Positions 1-5,036 of a stretch of 8,018 bases of DNA are shown in pieces (the first letter of the stretch is position 1; the number at the start of each line of letters is the position of its first letter). The stretch lies in assembly GCF_938045225.1 (NCBI RefSeq), contig NZ_CALINL010000287.1, forward strand, positions 1-8,018, read 5' to 3'. The stretch is from an uncultured Campylobacter sp. (GTDB lineage Bacteria > Campylobacterota > Campylobacteria > Campylobacterales > Campylobacteraceae). Made by a program: the position numbers and the translations under genes. A model generated the notes under the pieces. The model had not been told where the DNA came from. It was given only the letters and a program-made list of their open reading frames with translations, and made no database searches.

Positions 1-185
1 ATAGTTTCCTTATCTATACCGTGCTTTCTTATATACTCAAACGCCTCTTCATAATCTCCGTCGGTATATTTTGCGACCTCTTCGATAAGTTCGAAAAGCT
101 CTTCATCGTCAAGCGATTCAAAATTGCCTCGGTTTTCCAAAACCTCTAGCAAAACCGCTTCAAGCTCTAGCTCGTCGTACGTCAT
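1..185 (-). CDS. Small acidic protein of unknown function (C-terminus beyond window)
   Basis: An open frame of 61 complete codons starts at an ATG at 185 and runs off the left edge without a stop. The start is preceded on the minus strand by AAGGGA, about 4 nt upstream, a usable ribosome site. The protein begins MTYDELELEAVLLEVLENRG and is very acidic (clusters such as DDEEL and EE), with a predicted all-helical character and no membrane segment or cysteines in the visible part. I do not recognise a family. It is transcribed away from the Fur-family gene, so the two share the intergenic region 186-344. Its role cannot be inferred from this fragment. That it is a real gene is supported by the continuous frame, the ribosome site and sensible codon use. 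Confidence 0.7.
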   Translation of the reverse strand, partial: MTYDELELEAVLLEVLENRGNFESLDDEELFELIEEVAKYTDGDYEEAFEYIRKHGIDKET

Positions 186-211
186 GGCTTCCCTTTTAAA
201 ATTTTTGCGGA

Positions 212-217
212 ATTATG
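212..217 (-). promoter_or_regulatory. Possible -10 element for the leftward gene
   Basis: The minus strand reads CATAAT here, five of six matches to TATAAT and about 27 bp upstream of the ATG at 185. No convincing -35 is visible, which is normal for the main sigma factor of Campylobacter. This is a weak, position-based call. Confidence 0.25.
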
Positions 218-278
218 CCAAAATAACCTTTATAACCGCTTAGCCAAAATCTCTATTTTTTGAGAATTGGTCTTAAAT

Positions 279-291
279 TTATCGCATTATC
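279..291. promoter_or_regulatory. Possible Fur-type half sites upstream of the Fur-family gene
   Basis: The plus strand reads TTATCGCATTATC, which is GATAATGCGATAA on the minus strand: two GATAA(T)-like hexamers in tandem, the building block of classical Fur boxes. It ends about 12 bp before the -10 element at 304-309, where a bound repressor would block polymerase. Autoregulation by the Fur-family protein, or control by the cell's main Fur, is inference. AT-rich DNA yields such matches by chance. Confidence 0.3.
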
Positions 292-303
292 AGCTTTTTT
301 CAC

Positions 304-309
304 TATAAT
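304..309 (+). promoter_or_regulatory. -10 promoter element for the Fur-family gene
   Basis: A perfect TATAAT lies 35 bp upstream of the ATG at 345, preceded by T-rich DNA (TTTTTT at 295-300) as is usual for Campylobacter sigma-70 promoters, which lack a strong -35. Transcription would start near 315-317, giving a leader of about 30 nt. The rest of 186-344 shows no gene. Confidence 0.55.
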
Positions 310-344
310 AAAAAGTAATTTTAATCGGCTGAAACGGCGGCAAA

Positions 345-782
345 ATGCACACTTTTGATAAATTTTATATGAAATTTTTAGAGCTTTTACGGGATTACGG
401 ATATAAAAATTCCGCAGCAAAAGAGCAAATTTTAAAAATTTTATTTTCCAGCGACGAGCATCTTAGCGCAAGCGAGATACAAACTAAGATCAAAAGCGAA
501 TTTAGGCGAAACGTGAGTCTCACGGCTATCTATCAGTTTTTAAATTTTTTGCAGGATTTCGGGCTGGTTTTGAGCTTTGAAGAGAACGGGATAAATAGAT
601 TTGAGCTAAATTTAAAGTCGCATCACGACCATCTAATCTGCATAAAATGCGGCACAGCGGAGAGTTTTTTCGATAAATATGTAGAAGAAAAACAAGAGCA
701 AATTTGTAAAAACTCAGGCTTTAAACTCGAAGGTCATGCGATGATTTTATACGGAATTTGTCCAAAGTGCCAAAACAAATAG
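345..782 (+). CDS. Fur-family metal-responsive transcriptional regulator
   Basis: The 145-residue length is typical of Fur. The N-terminal winged helix holds the recognition-helix pattern VSLTAIYQFLNFLQDFGLV (57-75). The C-terminal dimerisation half carries HHDHLICIKCG (93-103) and CPKC (139-142). Using a constant offset of six from E. coli Fur (numbering from memory), all expected ligands are present: C99, C102, C139 and C142 for structural zinc; H39, E87, H94 and H96 for the regulatory site; H93, D95, E114 and H131 for the third site. Glutamate at 87, where PerR has aspartate, favours a Fur-like iron sensor over a peroxide sensor. The start has only a weak ribosome site (CGGCGG); M9 at 369 is an alternative. 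The gene is clearly more AT-rich than the operon behind it. It is probably a paralog dedicated to that operon rather than the global Fur, but this is inference from position. Confidence 0.9.
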   Translation: MHTFDKFYMKFLELLRDYGYKNSAAKEQILKILFSSDEHLSASEIQTKIKSEFRRNVSLTAIYQFLNFLQDFGLVLSFEENGINRFELNLKSHHDHLICIKCGTAESFFDKYVEEKQEQICKNSGFKLEGHAMILYGICPKCQNK

Positions 783-798
783 CCTATTTTGCGCCTCT

Positions 799-819
799 TT
801 ATCAAAAATGATTTGATAA
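799..819. promoter_or_regulatory. Inverted repeat, candidate Fur-family operator
   Basis: The sequence is TTATCAAA, a 5-bp spacer (AATGA), then TTTGATAA: a perfect 8-bp dyad in the 109-bp gap between the Fur-family gene and the first gene of the iron-storage-like operon. The TTATC/GATAA arms resemble Fur-box hexamers, and TTATC also occurs twice in front of the regulator gene. No T-run follows, so it does not look like a terminator. Binding by the neighbouring regulator is inference. Confidence 0.5.
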
Positions 820-862
820 CGATATGCAAAAAAGTTTCAGTTAAATTTAAGCGTAGTAAATA

Positions 863-868
863 GATAAT
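863..868 (+). promoter_or_regulatory. Possible -10 element for the 892-7600 operon
   Basis: GATAAT matches TATAAT at five of six positions and lies 24 bp before the ATG at 892, leaving a short leader that still contains the ribosome site AAAGGAG at 881-887. A competing choice is GATAAC (815-820), which overlaps the inverted repeat at 799-819 and would make that repeat a direct roadblock. The sequence cannot decide between them. Confidence 0.35.
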
Positions 869-891
869 ACGCCAAAAAACAAAGGAGAAAC

Positions 892-1233
892 ATGAGCGCA
901 GCACCACATATACCATCGGAGTTAGTCTTACGCATAGCTTCGTATTTTACGCCGATCCACCACGTCGCAGGCCGCCTAAGAGTCCGCGTCAGCAGCGATA
1001 TCAAAAAAGAAGCGGACAGCTTGCCGTTAGAAAAAATCGATCAAACGATCAAGCAAATAGACGGCATAAAAAACGTCAAATTTAACAAGCTAATCGGCTC
1101 CGCAACGATCGAATACGACCATGAAATTTTCCCGAAAAAGATGTGGGACGATCTACTAAAAGGAGAAAATTTGCACGAAATTTCAGCCCTCATCAATAAT
1201 CTAGCCCAAAAAGCTACCGGCGGCGCAAGATGA
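892..1233 (+). CDS. Stand-alone HMA-like domain protein of the ferrosome-like cluster
   Basis: This 113-residue soluble protein starts 4 nt after a strong AAAGGAG site. Residues 22-76 have the beta-alpha-beta-beta layout of heavy-metal-associated domains, with a first strand HHVAGRLRVRVS (23-34) and a later KNVKFNK block (60-66), but no CxxC metal pair and no cysteine at all. The same region resembles the N-terminus of the ATPase encoded at 2944: both show (I)xH(V/L)xxxRxRxx, then KNVx(F/V)NK, then Sxx(I/V)x(Y/F)D. Cysteine-less HMA-like domains with an arginine-rich first strand accompany P1B-6 ATPases in ferrosome clusters (known from family studies). It may interact with the ATPase or act as an assembly factor rather than a metal chaperone. 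It overlaps the next gene by ATGA, so translation is coupled. It is probably the first gene of the operon. Confidence 0.8.
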   Translation: MSAAPHIPSELVLRIASYFTPIHHVAGRLRVRVSSDIKKEADSLPLEKIDQTIKQIDGIKNVKFNKLIGSATIEYDHEIFPKKMWDDLLKGENLHEISALINNLAQKATGGAR

Positions 1234-1877
1234 ACGAGGAGCTAAAGCAAGCCGCAAATGCGGTGTTTTTACTAGAGTCGCAGGGCATTAAATTTTACGA
1301 AAACGTCTGCAAAAAAGATGAAATTTTTGATCAAATTTTAGCGGTTAGACGAAGCGGACTGGAGCTTTTAAAATCCTACGCAGACCCTGCCGATCCGCAA
1401 GTTTTTTGCGCTTTAGCGTGCGAGGATCTTGACGCTTGCTTTATAAAAGCCCTAAACTACGAGCTTGAGTTAAACGCGTTTTATGAAAATTTGACCGACA
1501 GCATAAGCGATGAAAATTTTAAAGACATTTGCTTTAGGCTCTGGGCTACGTCAAATAATGAATACATCCCGGCTCTCAAAGCAAAACTGGCTCAAATTTT
1601 AGCCGCGCAGTTTCAAGGCACAGGTGACACCAATCAAGAGGAACAAGCGCAAACGGCTCAAAATCCGAGCGACAATATCTTAAACGCTTTTGATTCGGAT
1701 AGCTTTAAACAAATCAGTCAAACGCTAGAGCGCATAGGCTCTGGGCAAGGCAGCAAAGAGGACGCTATCGCGCTTTTAAACAATCCGAATTTTTCATTTT
1801 TCGGCGGTTTGGCGCTTGGCGGACTAGCCAGCATGATGCTCAGTAAAAATTTAGACAAAAACAAAGATAAAGAATAA
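1230..1877 (+). CDS. Ferritin-like helical protein with glycine-zipper C-terminus
   Basis: This 215-residue protein starts in an ATGA overlap with the preceding stop. Residues 4-124 are predicted to form four long helices: about 4-26 (E16, Y23), 30-50, 66-92 (E78, E80, then AFYENL) and 96-124. The ExxxFYENV/AFYENL patterns recall helices of the ferritin/rubrerythrin superfamily. The last-helix ExxH is degenerate here (NNEY at 109-112), so a working di-iron site is uncertain. A low-complexity Gln/Asn/Ala linker follows (130-150). The C-terminus has a short hydrophobic glycine zipper, FFGGLALGGLASMML (190-204), and a charged end. Sitting between the HMA-like gene and the zipper membrane proteins, it could be an iron-handling or mineral-associated protein anchored to the compartment membrane. 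The fold call is from helix pattern only; the glycine zipper is read directly from the sequence. Confidence 0.65.
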   Translation: MNEELKQAANAVFLLESQGIKFYENVCKKDEIFDQILAVRRSGLELLKSYADPADPQVFCALACEDLDACFIKALNYELELNAFYENLTDSISDENFKDICFRLWATSNNEYIPALKAKLAQILAAQFQGTGDTNQEEQAQTAQNPSDNILNAFDSDSFKQISQTLERIGSGQGSKEDAIALLNNPNFSFFGGLALGGLASMMLSKNLDKNKDKE

Positions 1878-1899
1878 AATTTAACACAAAGGATAAAAA

Positions 1900-2301
1900 A
1901 TGGCATTACCGTTTATCGCAGGAGCAATCTTAGGAGGTTTAGCCGTCGCGGCTTTTAACAACAAAGACAAAATCAAATCAACCCTTGAAAGCGGACTAGA
2001 TAAAGGCAAAGAGTTTGCCGAAAACGCAAAAGAATTTGCCGAGAAAAAAATAGGCGAAGCAAAAGAGTACGCCGAGAAAAAATTTGCTAAAACAAGCGAA
2101 GAGGCGACCGAAACAAAAAAACGCACAAGACGCACTAGCGCCGAAGTAGCCGCAGAGAAATCTGAAAAAGAAGCCGAGAAAACAAAAGCTAAGAAAAAAA
2201 GAGCTCCAAGAGCTAAAAAAGCTCCGGCAAAAGCGGCTACACAAACCGAAATTTTAGCCGAAGATATCGCAAACGCGCTTGAACCGAATTTAGAAAAATA
2301 A
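1900..2301 (+). CDS. Membrane-anchored protein with 11-mer helix repeats and histone-like basic tail
   Basis: This 133-residue protein starts 6 nt after AAAGGA. Three parts are visible. Residues 4-19 form a hydrophobic glycine zipper (PFIAGAILGGLAVAAF). Residues 22-70 form a charged amphipathic helix with two adjacent 11-residue repeats, AKEFAEKKIGE (43-53) and AKEYAEKKFAK (54-64). Residues 73-113 are rich in Lys, Arg, Ala and Pro, with KKKRAPRAKKAPAKAA (98-113) resembling a histone H1 or HC1 tail. A short acidic helix ends the protein (117-133). The layout resembles YtxH-like anchored helices, but I do not recognise a family. The 11-mers could lie on a curved membrane, and the basic tail could bind phosphate, polyphosphate or nucleic acid; both ideas are inference. 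Its place in the middle of the operon ties it to the ATPase system. Confidence 0.75.
   Translation: MALPFIAGAILGGLAVAAFNNKDKIKSTLESGLDKGKEFAENAKEFAEKKIGEAKEYAEKKFAKTSEEATETKKRTRRTSAEVAAEKSEKEAEKTKAKKKRAPRAKKAPAKAATQTEILAEDIANALEPNLEK
2026..2091 (+). repeat. Two tandem copies coding an 11-residue amphipathic repeat
   Basis: Two 33-bp units encode AKEFAEKKIGE and AKEYAEKKFAK. Most residues are identical and the differences keep residue character (F/Y, I/F). A partial earlier unit, GKEFAEN (residues 36-42), precedes them. Eleven-residue periodicity is typical of apolipoprotein- or synuclein-like membrane-surface helices. Confidence 0.6.
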
Positions 2302-2313
2302 TAAAGGTATAGA

Positions 2314-2619
2314 ATGAATTTAACATCAACAACCAGACTCCCAGTAGATCATATGATAAGCGGCGCGCTAATCGGCGCGATAGCAGCGGGCGGCGTAGAA
2401 ATACTAAACTATAAAAAAGGCAAGGTCAGCAAGACGCAGGCCGTAGCTAAAACGACTAAAATCGCTATCCAAGGCGGTATCGTCACGGCGTGCGCTATCA
2501 GCGCATCAAACAAACTAGTCTCGGCGCGCTATCTTGCGGCTGCGGCAACCGTTGCCGTCGGTATCGCAGGCGTAGTTGCGACAGAGAAACTAATCAAAAA
2601 TTTAGAGGAAAGTAAATGA
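2314..2619 (+). CDS. Small glycine-zipper multi-span membrane protein
   Basis: This 101-residue protein starts 6 nt after AAAGG and only 12 bp after the previous stop. It has three likely hydrophobic helices: about 14-31 (ISGALIGAIAAGGVEIL), 50-66 (IAIQGGIVTACAISAS) and 73-90 (YLAAAATVAVGIAGVVAT). A basic loop (34-49, rich in Lys) separates the first two. GxxxG/GxxxA packing motifs dominate the first helix, and small residues (Gly, Ala, Ser) are unusually common throughout. Small-residue-rich membrane proteins of this size accompany the P1B-6 ATPase in ferrosome clusters, where a membrane protein (FezA in Clostridioides difficile) is needed for compartment formation. I cannot say from sequence alone which Fez protein, if any, this one corresponds to. 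It overlaps the next gene by ATGA. Confidence 0.8.
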   Translation: MNLTSTTRLPVDHMISGALIGAIAAGGVEILNYKKGKVSKTQAVAKTTKIAIQGGIVTACAISASNKLVSARYLAAAATVAVGIAGVVATEKLIKNLEESK

Positions 2620-2960
2620 AAAACCCATACATCAATCAAACTCAAACAGTAAATCAGCTAAACGACGACGGCAGCACGACGACTACGACGACTACGGTAA
2701 AGACTACCGGCGCGCCAAGCGCGTTTGACCGCGGCATAAACGACGCGCTAAAAGACTTTGTCCCGGCAAATTTTAACGCGGCAGGCTTTATAAAAGGTGC
2801 GCTCATAGGCGGCGTCGTGGCATACGTGCTAACAAACGAAAACGCGCAAAAAGCGCTATTTTCAGCTATCGCAAAAGGATCAAATTTGCTTCAAGCAGGA
2901 TTTGAAGAACTAAAAGAGCGATTTGAAGATGTAAAGGCCGAAATTGACTCCCAAAAATAA
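2616..2960 (+). CDS. Single-span glycine-zipper protein with threonine tract
   Basis: This 114-residue protein starts in an ATGA overlap, 6 nt after AGAGGA. The first half is polar and low in complexity, with seven consecutive threonines (21-27) inside a Gln/Asn/Thr-rich stretch. One hydrophobic glycine-zipper helix follows (about 55-72, with GFIKGALIGGVVAYVL at 57-72). The C-terminus is a charged amphipathic or coiled-coil helix (76-114, with FEELKERFEDVKAEID at 96-111). The zipper is closely similar in wording to those of the three preceding proteins, which suggests they pack with each other. The end of the gene overlaps the ATPase gene by 17 bp and supplies its ribosome site. No named family is recognised. 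A structural role in the same membrane compartment is inferred from context. Confidence 0.8.
   Translation: MKNPYINQTQTVNQLNDDGSTTTTTTTVKTTGAPSAFDRGINDALKDFVPANFNAAGFIKGALIGGVVAYVLTNENAQKALFSAIAKGSNLLQAGFEELKERFEDVKAEIDSQK
2676..2696 (+). repeat. ACGACGACT microrepeat coding seven threonines
   Basis: Seven threonine codons run ACG ACG ACT ACG ACG ACT ACG, a 9-bp unit repeated twice plus a third start. Such tracts change length in steps of three, so they would vary the polar N-terminal arm without breaking the frame. Confidence 0.6.
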
Positions 2961-5019
2961 CGTTCGCATCGCGCACCTGACTAAAAACCGCGTGCGCTTC
3001 GTCTGCGAACGCATCGGCGAGGACTGCGACGAGAGCCGCTTGGAGGCTCAAATTTCGGAGTTTAGATACGCAAAAAACGTCAGGGTAAACAAAAAAGCAA
3101 AAAGTATCATCGTCGGCTTTGACTCAAATTTAAACGAAATCAAAGAGTTCATCGAAAATTTGCCGATCGCAAATTTTAACAAGCGCAAAAATAGCCCGAG
3201 CAAGGCTGAAATTTACAAAGCGGCAACGGCTCTAGCCATCACCCCTCTTATAAGTAGCAACGGCGTAAAAGCTATGGCTAGCCTGATAGCCGCCGCTCCG
3301 CTGCTAAAAGAAGGCGCAAGCGAAGCCGTAAACGAAGGCATAACCTCAAAAGTACTCGAAGCCACCGCAGTAGGCGTGAGCCTGGCTAGACGCGACTTTT
3401 TAGCAGCAAATAGCACAAATCTCATGCTAACCATCGGCGAATACATGGAAGAAAGCGCCGTACACCGCAGCGACGACCTCATCAAAGAGCTGGCCCGCCC
3501 GAACATCGAAGAAGTCTGGATCGAGATAAATGATCACGGTAAAAAATCTCTCAAAAAAATCGCGACCGTAGACGTCAAAATAGGCGACATCGTAGTCGTC
3601 GGCACAGGCGAAAGCATCGGCATCGACGGCTACATCGTCGAAGGCACCGCAAGCGTAAATCAAGTCTCGATGACCGGCGAAGCAGAACCTGTCAAAAAAG
3701 AGCGCGGCGACCGCGTGATGAGCGGAACGGTAGTCGAGGACGGACGCATAAAAATCTGGGCCGAGAGCATAGCCGCCGAGAGCGCAACCGCGAGGATAAA
3801 ATCCTACATCCAAAGCTCGCTAAACGAAAAATCGGCCGTCGGACTAAAAGCCACGAAGCTAGCCGACAAACTAGTGCCCGTGACGTTAAGTCTAGCCGGC
3901 GTTTCGTATCTGCTTAGCCGAGACATGACTCGCGTAGCTAGCGTCTTGCAGGCGGACTACTCCTGCGCGCTAAAGCTAGCCACGCCCGTCGCCTTTAAAT
4001 CAAGCATCTCAAAAGCCGGCCGCAACGGCGTGCTGATAAAGGGCGCCAAAGCTATCGAGGCGCTAGCGAGCGCCGATACTTTCGTCTTTGACAAAACTGG
4101 CACGCTAACGCACGGTAGCCTAAGCGTCGTGAAAGTTCACTCGTTTAAAAAAGAATTTACTGAAGCACAGCTCTTAAATTTGACCGCAAGCGCTGAGGAG
4201 CACTACTTCCACCCGGTAGCCGAGGCCATCGTAAAGGCCGCTAGAGAGATAGGCTTTCACCACATCCATCACGACGAGGTCGAGTTTATCGTCGCTCACG
4301 GCGTCAAAACATACGTAGGCGGCAAAGAGGTCGTGATCGGCTCAAGACACTTTTTAGAGGACGACGAGCAAATTTCATTTAGCAAACACGAAGAAATCAT
4401 AAAAAGCGAAGTAGACAGCGGACTCACGCTACTTTACGTAGGCTACGACAAAGAGCTCTTAGGCGTCATCGCTATGTGCGACACCATGCGAGAAAATGCT
4501 GCGCAGACGCTAGCAAAGCTACGAAAACTAGGCGTAAAAGAGCTGATAATGCTAACGGGCGACGTACAGTCTAAAGCCGATCAGGTAGCAAGCGAGCTAG
4601 GTATCGATAGAGTCTATGCAAACTGCCTACCTACCGATAAAGCAGGCATCATCGAGCAGCTAAAAGCCGAAGGTAAAAAAGTAGCCTTCGTCGGAGACGG
4701 CATCAACGACGCGCCAAGCCTCACCAAAGCGCACGTAGGCATCAGCATGCAAAAGGGCGCCGACATCGCAAAAGCAACCGCCGACATCAGCCTACTAAAA
4801 GACGACATCGGCTCGGTCGCCGTCGCAAAAGACGTCGCAAATAAAACTATGAGGCTGATAAATACGAATTTTAACGCTACCGTCGGCATAAACTCCCTCA
4901 TCTTAGCAGGCGCGACGTTTGGGCTCTTTAACCCTATCGCCACGGCCGTTTTGCACAACGGTACGACGATCGGACTGCTGGCAAATTCGATGAAAGGCGT
5001 CAAGATAGGCGCGAAGTAA
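2944..5019 (+). CDS. fezB: P1B-type (P1B-6-like, FezB-like) metal-transporting ATPase
   Basis: This 691-residue pump has all P-type ATPase signatures: TGEAEP (244-249), DKTGT with phosphorylated D383, the N-domain HP (H423, P424), TGD (538-540) and GDGINDAP (584-591). An HMA-like domain without CxxC occupies about 8-60 (HLTKNRVRFV at 11-20). Weakly hydrophobic helices span about 92-168, with further pairs near 310-350 and 650-688. The membrane metal motif, CPC in copper or zinc pumps, reads YSCALKLATP here (S340, C341). Lack of CPC, an arginine-containing HMA-like N-terminus and small zipper-protein neighbours point to the P1B-6 group, whose ferrosome member FezB is thought to load iron into an internal compartment. 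The start is TTG, 6 nt after AAAGG at 2933-2937 and overlapping the previous gene; no ATG occurs before M111. The ATPase call is certain. The fezB assignment rests on context and motif. Confidence 0.85.
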   Translation: MTPKNNVRIAHLTKNRVRFVCERIGEDCDESRLEAQISEFRYAKNVRVNKKAKSIIVGFDSNLNEIKEFIENLPIANFNKRKNSPSKAEIYKAATALAITPLISSNGVKAMASLIAAAPLLKEGASEAVNEGITSKVLEATAVGVSLARRDFLAANSTNLMLTIGEYMEESAVHRSDDLIKELARPNIEEVWIEINDHGKKSLKKIATVDVKIGDIVVVGTGESIGIDGYIVEGTASVNQVSMTGEAEPVKKERGDRVMSGTVVEDGRIKIWAESIAAESATARIKSYIQSSLNEKSAVGLKATKLADKLVPVTLSLAGVSYLLSRDMTRVASVLQADYSCALKLATPVAFKSSISKAGRNGVLIKGAKAIEALASADTFVFDKTGTLTHGSLSVVKVHSFKKEFTEAQLLNLTASAEEHYFHPVAEAIVKAAREIGFHHIHHDEVEFIVAHGVKTYVGGKEVVIGSRHFLEDDEQISFSKHEEIIKSEVDSGLTLLYVGYDKELLGVIAMCDTMRENAAQTLAKLRKLGVKELIMLTGDVQSKADQVASELGIDRVYANCLPTDKAGIIEQLKAEGKKVAFVGDGINDAPSLTKAHVGISMQKGADIAKATADISLLKDDIGSVAVAKDVANKTMRLINTNFNATVGINSLILAGATFGLFNPIATAVLHNGTTIGLLANSMKGVKIGAK

Positions 5020-5023
5020 ATTT

Positions 5024-5029
5024 GAAGGA
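5024..5029 (+). promoter_or_regulatory. Ribosome site that sets a TTG start
   Basis: GAAGGA lies 7 nt before the TTG at 5037. The next in-frame ATG (5061) is preceded only by A/T with no ribosome site, so TTG is the better start. An ATG at 5030 directly abuts this site and opens a frame of only five codons. Confidence 0.65.
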
Positions 5030-5036
5030 ATGACGG

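Noticed and set aside
799..819. Inverted repeat read as the terminator of the Fur-family gene
   Set aside because: The stem is AT-only apart from one C-G pair per arm and no T-run follows; its GATAA-type arms and position before the operon fit an operator better.
1900..2301. Reading the basic-tail protein as a simple nucleoid histone-like protein
   Set aside because: The hydrophobic glycine-zipper N-terminus and the operon context point to membrane anchoring, so a plain soluble histone-like role is less likely.
3427..3813. Antisense open frame of about 128 codons inside the ATPase gene
   Set aside because: It is rich in Ala, Asp, Tyr and Phe in the pattern produced by reading GC-rich codons backwards, and it lies wholly inside a gene with full ATPase motifs. 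It is a shadow, as are the other minus-strand frames across 1718-6612 and 7288-7581.
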